Assembly: GCF_004765785.1 (NCBI RefSeq)
Contig: NZ_ML219769.1
Location: 117,881 to 181,880, forward strand
From: Halorussus ruber
Lineage (GTDB): Archaea > Halobacteriota > Halobacteria > Halobacteriales > Haladaptataceae
Length of the DNA: 64,000 nucleotides
Direction: 5' to 3'
Positions 44,671 to 51,749 of the stretch are shown piece after piece (the stretch's first letter is position 1; the number at the start of each line of letters is the position of its first letter). Position numbers and translations under genes: made by a program. The notes beneath the pieces are model-generated. The model saw only the letters and a program-made list of their open reading frames with translations, was not told the origin of the DNA and made no database searches.

Positions 44671-44800
44671 GCGCGGTTCGCGGTCGCTCAGCAGGATATC
44701 TCGGGCGCGCAGTTCTGCGCGCCCGAGATAGTGGCCGTGCTGAGACGACCAAGCATTGCGCGAACCGCGCTCGCCCTTTCAGTCCACCAGGGAGAGTGGC
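44671..44800 (-). ncRNA. Long palindromic element, copy B (inverted relative to copy A)
   Basis: Outer perfect 12-bp stem (44671-44682 with 44759-44770), middle GTCG.CTCAGCA with TGCTGAGACGAC, and inner perfect 15-bp stem (44697-44711 with 44716-44730), loop GTTC (GAAC on the minus strand as in copy A). The flanks match copy A: CTGAAAGGGCGAGCG and GAGGGCTTTCGAG on the minus strand. Compared with copy A, three pairs in the inner stem and three in the outer stem differ, and all six are compensated on the other arm. It sits in the divergent gap between the DsbA-like gene and the glmS operon. No ORF is supported here. Confidence 0.6.
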
Positions 44801-44998
44801 TGGATCACCGTGCTAGAGAGGGTGGTTGGGTCACCGGGCGAAACCGGTCGGTGGGTGCGCTACTGCCTCCCCCGAAACCGCCGCCTTCCGCGGGTCCTCC
44901 CCCGAAACGGTCGGCTCGCTGTCTGAAATAAATGCAACTGTTGCAGTCGAGTAACCGCCCGAGGGCGTCGGGGCCGTTATCCGAGCGATAAAATCTCG

Positions 44999-45017
44999 CT
45001 TACCCGCTTTATAGTAA
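44999..45017 (+). promoter_or_regulatory. 19-bp promoter element (copy 10, glmS operon)
   Basis: CTTACCCGCTTTATAGTAA followed by TGCACC. It ends 26 bp before a small ORF at 45044 and 117 bp before glmS. Confidence 0.6.
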
Positions 45018-45043
45018 TGCACCGTCCGGCCGAGTCGGAAGAC

Positions 45044-45133
45044 ATGGACTACAGTTCAACTCGAAGTAGATGTCCGGACGCGAACGCCGACGTATCGACC
45101 ACCAACGGCGCGGTCTACGGGCGGGTGAGCTAA
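45044..45133 (+). CDS. 29-residue leader ORF before glmS
   Basis: ATG at 45044, exactly 26 bp after the promoter element, encoding MDYSSTRSRCPDANADVSTT and nine further residues, with TAA ending one base before the glmS ATG. The spacing equals that of full genes in the group, so the ribosome probably starts here on a leaderless message and re-initiates at glmS. No domain. A role as a translational leader controlling GlmS, whose product feeds the glycan path, is inference. Confidence 0.45.
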   Translation: MDYSSTRSRCPDANADVSTTNGAVYGRVS

Positions 45134-45134
45134 C

Positions 45135-46946
45135 ATGTGCGGCATCATCGCCCGCATCGGCGCTGACGACGGCGTGGACCGATTGCTGGGCGGCCTCGAA
45201 CGCCTCGAATACCGGGGCTACGACTCGGCTGGCATCGCGGTCGAGAACGGCGTTGGCCTCGCGGTCCAGAAGTGCAGCGGCCAAGTCAACGAACTCAAAG
45301 AGTCGGTGAGCGACAGCGGAATCTACGGCGGTATCGGCATCGGGCACACGCGGTGGAGTACCCACGGCCCGCCGACCGACGACAACGCACATCCCCACAC
45401 CGACTCCTCGGGCGACGTGGCGGTCGTCCACAACGGCGTCATCGACAACCACGCCGAACTCCGCGAGGAGTTGAAGGCCGAGGGCCGGGAGTTCACCAGC
45501 GACACCGACACCGAGGTCATCCCGCACCTCTTCGAGCGCCACCTCGAAGACCACGCCCCCGAGGAGGCCTTCCGAGAGGCGGTCCGCGACCTCGACGGAA
45601 GCTACGCCATCGCCGCGATGGTCGAGGGCGAGGACGCCGTCTTCGCCGCCCGGCGCGGGTCGCCGCTCGTCCTCGGCGTGGGCGACGGCGAGTACTTCCT
45701 CGCCAGCGACGTGCCCGCCTTCCTCGAACACACCGACGAAGTGGTCTACTTCGAGGACGACGAGGTGGGCGTCATCCGCCCCGACGACGTGGAACTCTCG
45801 ACGCTCGCGGGCGAACCCGTCGAGCGGTCCAGCGAAATCGTCTCGTGGGACCCCGAGGAGACCGGCAAGGGCGGCTACGACCACTTCATGCGCAAGGAAA
45901 TCGAGACCCAGAACACCTCGCTGACGAACGCGATTCAGGGCCGAATCGACGACGAGGGCGAGGAGCCGGACCTCGACGACTTCCCCGCGGGAACCTTCGA
46001 GGGCGTCGAGCGCGTCCAGTTCGTCGCCTGCGGCACCTCTTTCCACGCCGCGAAGTACGGCGCGCAACTGCTCAACAAGGCCGGAGTCGCCGCCCAAGCC
46101 TTCCGCGCCAGCGAGTACGACGACGCCATCCCGGTCGATAGCGACACCCTCGTCGTGGCCGTGACCCAGAGCGGTGAGACCGCCGACACCCTCGGCGCGC
46201 TCGACCGGGCCACGGCGGGCCGAGCGCGGACCGTCGCGGTCACGAACGTCGTGGGGTCGTCGGCGGCCCGCGAGGCCGACGACGCGCTTTTCATCCGCGC
46301 CGGGCCGGAAATCGGCGTGGCCGCGACCAAGACGTTCTCCTCGCAGGTGGTCGCGCTCTCGCTTCTTGCCCACCGCATCTCCGCCGACGCGGCCGGGGAC
46401 TCGCCGTGGGACGACCCCCGAGCGTACTACGACGAACTCAAGCGCCTGCCCGACCACGTCCAGACGGTCCTCGACCGCGAAATCGCCGAGGGAGTCGCCG
46501 ACGACTATCTCGGGAGCGACGCCTTCTTCTTCATCGGCCGGGGACTGGCCTACCCGGTCGCCATCGAGGGCGCGCTCAAGTTCAAGGAGATCACCTACGA
46601 ACACGCCGAGGGCTTCGCCGCGGGCGAGTTGAAGCACGGCCCCCTCGCGCTGGTCACGCCCCAGACGCCCATCTTCACGGTCGTCACGGGCGGCGAGGAC
46701 GAGACCACGGTGACCAACGCCCAAGAGGCCCAGACCCGGGGCGCGCCCATCGTGGCCGTCTCGCCCGCCGACCACCGCATCACCGACGTGGCCGACGCCC
46801 ACCTGCCGATTCCCGACACCCACCCGGACCTCGCGGGCCTGCTGGCGAACGTCCAGCTACAGCTCCTGTCGTATCACACCGCGGACAGCCTCGGTCGCTC
46901 CATCGACAAGCCGCGCAACCTCGCCAAGAGCGTCACCGTCGAATAA
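45135..46946 (+). CDS. glmS: Glutamine-fructose-6-phosphate aminotransferase (isomerising)
   Basis: A 603-residue cytosolic enzyme making glucosamine-6-phosphate from fructose-6-phosphate and glutamine, the first step towards UDP-GlcNAc. The N-terminal glutaminase starts MCGIIARIG with the nucleophile Cys2, followed by RLEYRGYDSAGIAV and HTRWSTHGPP. The isomerase half has two SIS domains: VACGTSFHAAKYGAQLL, VTQSGETADTL (sugar-phosphate loop) and FFIGRGLAYPVAIEGALKFKEITYEHAEGFAAGELKHGP. The C-terminus ends AKSVTVE as in the family. Length is normal. It supplies amino sugar for WecB and the dehydrogenases encoded upstream. Confidence 0.97.
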   Translation: MCGIIARIGADDGVDRLLGGLERLEYRGYDSAGIAVENGVGLAVQKCSGQVNELKESVSDSGIYGGIGIGHTRWSTHGPPTDDNAHPHTDSSGDVAVVHNGVIDNHAELREELKAEGREFTSDTDTEVIPHLFERHLEDHAPEEAFREAVRDLDGSYAIAAMVEGEDAVFAARRGSPLVLGVGDGEYFLASDVPAFLEHTDEVVYFEDDEVGVIRPDDVELSTLAGEPVERSSEIVSWDPEETGKGGYDHFMRKEIETQNTSLTNAIQGRIDDEGEEPDLDDFPAGTFEGVERVQFVACGTSFHAAKYGAQLLNKAGVAAQAFRASEYDDAIPVDSDTLVVAVTQSGETADTLGALDRATAGRARTVAVTNVVGSSAAREADDALFIRAGPEIGVAATKTFSSQVVALSLLAHRISADAAGDSPWDDPRAYYDELKRLPDHVQTVLDREIAEGVADDYLGSDAFFFIGRGLAYPVAIEGALKFKEITYEHAEGFAAGELKHGPLALVTPQTPIFTVVTGGEDETTVTNAQEAQTRGAPIVAVSPADHRITDVADAHLPIPDTHPDLAGLLANVQLQLLSYHTADSLGRSIDKPRNLAKSVTVE

Positions 46947-46961
46947 GTGGAGACCGGACCG

Positions 46962-48662
46962 ATGAACACGGAACTGTTCGGCGTCTTCGGCGACCGCGCG
47001 GACTTCGAGCGACTGCGCTCGCCCTCGTCGTTCGACTGCGTGGTCGAGGGGAGCCGGATTACGGTCGGCATCCGAGACGTGGGCTTCGGGATTCCGGGCC
47101 GGACTGACGTTCACGCCGGAGACGACGGACTCTGCGTCCTCTGGGGCGAGGCCTCGCTCCCCGAGGAGACCACGACTCCGGCCAGACGGATGCTCGAACG
47201 AGCCATCGCGGCCGGACCCGACGCGCTGGCCGACGTGAACGGCTCGCACCTCGCGGTCGTAGACACCGGCCGGGAAGCGTACGTCGCCACCGACCAAGCC
47301 CGGACGTGGGACTGCTTCTACACCGACGCGCCCGGCGTCCGGGTGTTCGGCTCCGACGCCTTCGAAATCGCCCGGACCGTGTCGGACCCGACGGTGCGCC
47401 GCGACAGCCTGCTGGAGTTCCTTCACCTCGGCGTGGTGCTAGGGAACTCGACGCTGGTGGACGAACTCCGGCGGGTGCCCTTCGACGGGCGACTCCGGGC
47501 CGACGGAACCGAGACCTTCGACCGGTTCGCCTACCGGCCGACCGAGTTCGACCACGTCGAGCAACTCGCGGTCCGGCTCGAACGCGCCCTGAAGCGCCGA
47601 GCGAGACTGCCGGGGCGGAAGGGCCTGCTGTTGAGCGCGGGCTACGACTCGCGGGCCTTCCTCGCCGGGCCGACCGACGTGGACGAGTCCTACACCGTCT
47701 CCCGGCAGGGTGCACGCGAGTCGGAGGCCGCGGCCCGCATCGCCGAACAGTACGACAGCGAACACGTCGCCTTCGAGGCCGACGGTGACTACCTGACCAC
47801 CGACTTCGAGACGGTCCGGTACGGCAACGGGATTCGGGAGTCGATTCACGTCCACCACGCCGCCTACGCCGACCGGATGGGTGCCGACGCGATGTACCAC
47901 GGCCTGCTGTTCGACACCTTCCTCCGGGGGCACTTCCTGCCCCGCGACGGCGTCGAGGTCTGGGGATACCGGCTTCCCCGGTCCCGACTGGCGACCGACT
48001 TCGACCCGGCCCGCCGACTCGTGACCGACAAGTTCGGCTTCGTCTCGCTCAGCGACCACGCTACCGGGTTCGACGTCGGCGTCGAGAGCGAGGCGTTCGC
48101 CCGCGACGCCCTCGACCGGGAGTTCGACCGACTGGACGGTCGGTACGACTCGCCGCACAACGGCTGTGCGGTCGTCGGCATCGCCAACCAGCCCACGCTC
48201 TCGTTCCGGACGCATCTGGCCGACCACTTTCTGGAGTCCTTCCCGGCGGCCGACGCCGAACTGCTGGACTGGCACCTCCGGACGCCCCCGGAGCGCCGCA
48301 ACACCCGGACCTTCCGCCGGGCGCTGGAGCGCATCGACGACGACGTCCTGCGCCACCGCCCGCCGGACCGACCGCACGACTCGAAGGCGCTCAACGAAAT
48401 CGAGCAGTTCGTCCGGGCGCGGACGCCGCTGCTCAGCGACTTCGAGAACGCGTGGCCCGACCGCAGGCGGGAGTACGACCGGGCGGACTTGGACGAGAAA
48501 CTGTTCCGCGACAGGCCGGACCTCCAAGACCTCCCGGTTCGGCTGAAGCTCCGCATCAACGACGTGCAGACGTGGCTCGGGCGACTGGAGCGCGACACCG
48601 ACCCCGAACCGCTCGAAATTCTGTCGCCGCCCGCCGAGCGATTCCGGTTGCGCTCGGTGTGA
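46962..48662 (+). CDS. Asparagine-synthase-related protein without N-terminal nucleophile
   Basis: A 566-residue protein. The N-terminal domain (MNTELFGVFGDRADF) aligns in layout with class II glutaminases but has no cysteine at position 2, so it cannot hydrolyse glutamine in the usual way. The synthetase half has a modified PP-loop, LLLSAGYDSRAFLAG (SAGYDS instead of SGGxDS, about residues 222-228), and PHDSKALNEIEQF later. It follows glmS by 15 bp and is likely co-transcribed. Like the protein at 27279, it may amidate or otherwise activate carboxyl groups of a glycan using ammonia, or a partner glutaminase. Confidence 0.78.
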   Translation: MNTELFGVFGDRADFERLRSPSSFDCVVEGSRITVGIRDVGFGIPGRTDVHAGDDGLCVLWGEASLPEETTTPARRMLERAIAAGPDALADVNGSHLAVVDTGREAYVATDQARTWDCFYTDAPGVRVFGSDAFEIARTVSDPTVRRDSLLEFLHLGVVLGNSTLVDELRRVPFDGRLRADGTETFDRFAYRPTEFDHVEQLAVRLERALKRRARLPGRKGLLLSAGYDSRAFLAGPTDVDESYTVSRQGARESEAAARIAEQYDSEHVAFEADGDYLTTDFETVRYGNGIRESIHVHHAAYADRMGADAMYHGLLFDTFLRGHFLPRDGVEVWGYRLPRSRLATDFDPARRLVTDKFGFVSLSDHATGFDVGVESEAFARDALDREFDRLDGRYDSPHNGCAVVGIANQPTLSFRTHLADHFLESFPAADAELLDWHLRTPPERRNTRTFRRALERIDDDVLRHRPPDRPHDSKALNEIEQFVRARTPLLSDFENAWPDRRREYDRADLDEKLFRDRPDLQDLPVRLKLRINDVQTWLGRLERDTDPEPLEILSPPAERFRLRSV

Positions 48663-48737
48663 GGTAGGTTTGGATATTCTGGAGAAATCAGGCGCGGTTT
48701 CGAAATCTCTCACCCTCATCCTCGCCCTCACCGGGCG

Positions 48738-48794
48738 CTACACCGCCCGGTCGTTTCTACACCGCCCGGTCGTTTCTACACCGCCCGGTCGTCT
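48738..48794 (+). repeat. Three 19-bp tandem repeats at the 3' end of a small gene
   Basis: Units CTACACCGCCCGGTCGTTT at 48738, 48757 and 48776. The third is the last codons and stop of the minus-strand gene ending at 48776, so the two outer copies lie in its 3' untranslated region and were copied from the gene's end. Confidence 0.85.
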
Positions 48795-48946
48795 TCGCCC
48801 GCCGTGCCGGTCAACAGCGCGCTCGCGGCGAGGACGAGGACCGTGAGGCCCATCGCGGCGTTGCCGAGTATCGTGAAGGTGCCCGCCGCGACGAACAGGA
48901 CGACCGCGCCGACCGTCAGCGCGGCCCCGCCGAGTTTGTCTTTCAT
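48776..48946 (-). CDS. Small membrane protein
   Basis: A 56-residue protein with two hydrophobic helices (GGAALTVGAVVLFVAAGTF and NAAMGLTVLVLAASALLTG) joined by a short turn, and a charged tail EDDRAV. No family recognised. The start at 48946 (MKDKLGG) removes a non-hydrophobic open extension. The last six codons and stop form the third unit of the 19-bp tandem repeat. About 235 bp upstream, between this gene and the halocyanin gene, I see no further gene. Confidence 0.6.
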   Translation of the reverse strand: MKDKLGGAALTVGAVVLFVAAGTFTILGNAAMGLTVLVLAASALLTGTAGEDDRAV

Positions 48947-49181
48947 TATAGTTGTTACAAGATTATGCACGGCAATAAGTCGCATGGATACTTCGACTGC
49001 TCGACGGCGTTGAGTTCAAACTTGTACGGTATTTCAAATCTTGCGAACGACACACAGTCGAGCTTGGAAGTGTACACAGCGCCGACAGTCTCACGGTCGG
49101 GGTCGTAGGGTCGGCGAGAAAGCACTCGGGAGGAGCGAACTGGCGCTCCCGACTGCCTGTCCGAATCCGCCGACTGTGAGG

Positions 49182-49898
49182 CTACTCCTCTCTGCCGTCG
49201 TCGGGGCGCTTGAGGAACAGCAGCGCGGCGAACACCAGCGGCGAGAGGAAGGACATCACGACGCTCGTGACGATGGTCGCACCGCTGAAGAACTCGGCGT
49301 CTTTCGCGTCGGGGTTGCCGCCGGAGCTGTCCGAGGACGAGCCCGAGCCGGAGCCGCCGGACGAGCCCGAACCTGAACCCGAACCGCCCGAGGAACTCGA
49401 ACTCAGTTCGCTCGGGTCCTTCCCGCCGGAGCCGCCGACCACGACAGCGCCCTTCATGCCCATCATCTTGTGAGGCTGACAGTAGTACTTGAAGGTGCCT
49501 TCCGAGTCGAACGTGCGGGAGTAGGTCTCGCCCGCCGTCGAAATCATGTCGCTCTCGAAGGACCCGCCGTTGTCCACGACGTTGTGCGAGCCGCCCTTGC
49601 CGGTCCACTCCCAGACCACCTTCGTACCGGGGTCGACGCGAATCGCCGCGGGGGAGAACGCGAACGCGCCGCCGTTGCCTTTGGCACCGACCGTGACCTT
49701 CACTTCGCTCTTGCCGGTGAAGTCGTAGGTGCCGTCGAAGTTGCTCACACCGCTGAACCAGTCGCCGTAGTCCGGTTCGCTCTGGGCGCTAGCCGTACTC
49801 ATCGACGCTCCGGCGGCGGCCGCCGCCCCGGCACTTGCGGCCGTGCCGCGGAGGAACGACCGCCGCGTGGTTCCGCTCGTATCCGTGTTGGGAGACAT
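49182..49898 (-). CDS. Halocyanin-domain blue copper protein, membrane anchored
   Basis: A 238-residue exported electron carrier. Tat signal TRRSFLRGTAASAGAAAAAG, then a cupredoxin domain (about residues 45-150). The type 1 copper ligands are visible: His in KGGSHNVVDN, and Cys, His and Met in YYCQPHKMMGMKG. A Gly/Ser-rich linker leads to a C-terminal membrane helix (FFSGATIVTSVVMSFLSPLVFAALLFL). Halocyanins replace mobile cytochrome c in haloarchaea. Its position next to the Ccm genes and a dihaem cytochrome makes it the likely electron partner. The promoter has a TATA-like ACTTTTATC about 30 bp before the ATG region. Confidence 0.9.
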   Translation of the reverse strand: MSPNTDTSGTTRRSFLRGTAASAGAAAAAGASMSTASAQSEPDYGDWFSGVSNFDGTYDFTGKSEVKVTVGAKGNGGAFAFSPAAIRVDPGTKVVWEWTGKGGSHNVVDNGGSFESDMISTAGETYSRTFDSEGTFKYYCQPHKMMGMKGAVVVGGSGGKDPSELSSSSSGGSGSGSGSSGGSGSGSSSDSSGGNPDAKDAEFFSGATIVTSVVMSFLSPLVFAALLFLKRPDDGREE

Positions 49899-49967
49899 AA
49901 TACTGACTGTATTGTGCGCTTGTGATAAAAGTATACATCTCTTAGTCGCCTCGGACCGACCGAACTC

Positions 49968-50119
49968 GGGGTCGGTCGCCCCGGACCGACGACTCACTCG
50001 CCGAGGTGGGTCACCTCGGCCCGACGACTCACTCGTTGAGGCCGGTCACTCCAGACCGACGACTCGCCCGCGGAGGTCAGTCACCTCGGCCCGACAACTC
50101 ACTCTCGGAGGTCGGTCAG
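49968..50119 (+). repeat. 35-bp tandem repeat (four units plus a partial fifth) between halocyanin and ccmD
   Basis: Units begin at 49968, 50003, 50038 and 50073, with a partial unit at 50108. Consensus begins GAGGTSGGTCACCTCGGCCC and ends GACGACTCACTC plus three variable bases. The partial unit lies in the coding 3' end of ccmD, whose stop (50099-50101) is inside the fourth unit, so the array seems to have grown out of that gene's end. Confidence 0.8.
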
Positions 50120-50218
50120 TCGGCGTTCGAGTTTCTCCATCCGTCGATGCAGGTACGCGACGTAGCCGAAGAACACGACGAACAGCGTCGTGTATCCGGC
50201 CAGCAGTAGTGGTTCCAT
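50099..50218 (-). CDS. ccmD: CcmD-like haem exporter subunit (39 residues)
   Basis: A short gene: MEPLLLAGYTTLFVVFFGYV followed by AYLHRRMEKLERRLTDLRE. One N-terminal membrane helix followed by a basic/charged coiled-coil-like tail is the CcmD pattern; CcmD holds holo-CcmE to the CcmABC complex. A strong Shine-Dalgarno (GGAGGTGA) covers the stop of ccmC just upstream, so the two genes are translated together. Identification rests on size, topology and position after ccmC, because CcmD sequences are poorly conserved. Confidence 0.75.
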   Translation of the reverse strand: MEPLLLAGYTTLFVVFFGYVAYLHRRMEKLERRLTDLRE

Positions 50219-50224
50219 GCGTTG

Positions 50225-50947
50225 TCACCTCCTCGGGGAGTGCAGTCGAAGTACTTTGTCCTCCAGTTCGTGGAGTTCGATGCGAATGCCGACGAGATAC
50301 AGGTAGAGGAAACTCGCCGCGGCCAGCGAGACCATCAGCGCGAGGGGGTCGATGTTGGCGCTGACCTGCGGGTTGCCCACCGTCGTCTCGTGGAAGGTCG
50401 GCGTCCAGAGACGCGTCGAGAGGTACGAGATGGGCACTGTGATGAACCCGACGACGCCGTAGACCGAGGCGTAGACCTCGTCGCTCCCACGCTCTGTCGC
50501 CGAGTAGACTACGAGGTAGCCCGCGTAGATGAACCAGACGACGAGGAAGGTCACCAGTCGCACGTCGGTCCACTCCCACCACGAGTTCCAGATAATCTTG
50601 CCCCACATGCTGCCGAGGACGAGCGTGAGCGTGGCGAACATGAAGCCGATTTCCCCGGCGCTGTGGGCGAGTCGATTCCAGAAGCGCCCGCGATAGCGCA
50701 GATACAGCGCGCTTCCCACGAACGTCGTCCCGAGTGCGAGCGCGGCGACCCACGCCAGCGAGATGTGCCAGTAGGCAATCAAGTTCCCGCCGTGTTCGAT
50801 GCCGTACATCGTGTCCGAGGCGACCCCGAACACGAGGAGCATCGAGGCGACGCCCGAGACGAGCGTCCCCCACTTGACGCCTCTGCTCTCTACCAGCCAC
50901 TTCATCGCCCGCGTCAGTCGGCCGAGTACGTTGCTGAATCCCGTCAT
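50225..50947 (-). CDS. ccmC: Haem exporter / cytochrome c biogenesis protein CcmC
   Basis: A 240-residue membrane protein with six hydrophobic segments. It carries the haem-handling tryptophan-rich motif WGKIIWNSWWEWTDVRL (WGxxW-WEWDxRL type) after the fourth segment, and histidines near membrane faces in AYWHISLAW and PTFHETTVGNP, which are the expected axial ligands. CcmC loads haem on CcmE in System I maturation. It is followed by ccmD and preceded by ccdA on the same strand. Length matches bacterial CcmC. Confidence 0.92.
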   Translation of the reverse strand: MTGFSNVLGRLTRAMKWLVESRGVKWGTLVSGVASMLLVFGVASDTMYGIEHGGNLIAYWHISLAWVAALALGTTFVGSALYLRYRGRFWNRLAHSAGEIGFMFATLTLVLGSMWGKIIWNSWWEWTDVRLVTFLVVWFIYAGYLVVYSATERGSDEVYASVYGVVGFITVPISYLSTRLWTPTFHETTVGNPQVSANIDPLALMVSLAAASFLYLYLVGIRIELHELEDKVLRLHSPRR

Positions 50948-51025
50948 CGCTCCCTCTTTTTCGTTCGCTCCGATTCGGTTCGCCCGAACGTCGTGTCGTT
51001 TTCTGTCCCTATCATAGTCGTGGTA

Positions 51026-51715
51026 TCATAGCAGTTCGACCAGCGTGGCGAGCGCGAGTTTGTCCAGTCCGAACAGCATTGCGACGCCCAACAGCACGAA
51101 GCTGTACCCCGTCACCGTCTGGACGCTCCCGGCGAACGACCGGTCGGTGACCGAGTCGAGGACGCGCCGCCCGCCGTGCTTGGCCGTGTAGGCGACGGCC
51201 AGAAGCGGCACCGAGAAGCCGACCCCGTAGGAGAACAGGAGCCACGCGCTCCGGGCCACGTCGCCCGTCGTCCCGACGTACGCGAGGACGCCTCCGAGGA
51301 CCGGACCCACGCAGGGGAGCCAGATGACTCCCAGAAGCAGGCCGACGACGAAGGCGTTGGCGAGGGGATAGCGCTCCTCGTCTAAGACTCGGGTCGCGGC
51401 GTTCGCCCGCCCGGCGAACCGCGAAGCGTGCTTCGAGTAAATCGCGTTGAGGTCGTCGTCGGCCATCACGGCCCCGAACGCGAGCATCAGGACCGCGAAC
51501 GGGAGTCGAACCGAGTCGGGCGTGAGCGCTCCAATCGACCCGGTAGCGACTCCCAGCGCCGTGAACGTGAGTGTGCTTCCCGCAACGACGGCGACCGGGC
51601 GCAACCGATGGCCCGTCCCGCCGACCACGAGGACCGGAATCATCGGGAGGCAACACGGCGTCAGTATCGTCAGGACGCCTGCCAGAAACACCGCGGTCGT
51701 CGTTGGTACGTCCAT
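51026..51715 (-). CDS. ccdA: CcdA-type thiol-disulfide transmembrane protein
   Basis: A 229-residue protein with six membrane helices and the paired cysteine motifs of CcdA/DsbD-beta: LTPCCLPMIPV (first helix) and WLPCVGPVLGG (fourth helix). It carries reducing equivalents from the cytosol to the outer face so that apocytochrome cysteines stay reduced. The start at 51715 gives a short N-terminus before the first helix; the longer frame is arginine-rich and atypical. It lies between ccmC and the dihaem cytochrome gene, all on one strand, and would pass electrons to the thioredoxin encoded at 53476. Confidence 0.88.
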   Translation of the reverse strand: MDVPTTTAVFLAGVLTILTPCCLPMIPVLVVGGTGHRLRPVAVVAGSTLTFTALGVATGSIGALTPDSVRLPFAVLMLAFGAVMADDDLNAIYSKHASRFAGRANAATRVLDEERYPLANAFVVGLLLGVIWLPCVGPVLGGVLAYVGTTGDVARSAWLLFSYGVGFSVPLLAVAYTAKHGGRRVLDSVTDRSFAGSVQTVTGYSFVLLGVAMLFGLDKLALATLVELL

Positions 51716-51749
51716 CACGTGTGCAAAATTGTGAAGACGGTGCAGAACC

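Noticed and set aside
49968..50119. 35-bp array as a CRISPR
   Set aside because: Units are contiguous with no unique spacers and overlap a coding end; no cas genes are nearby.
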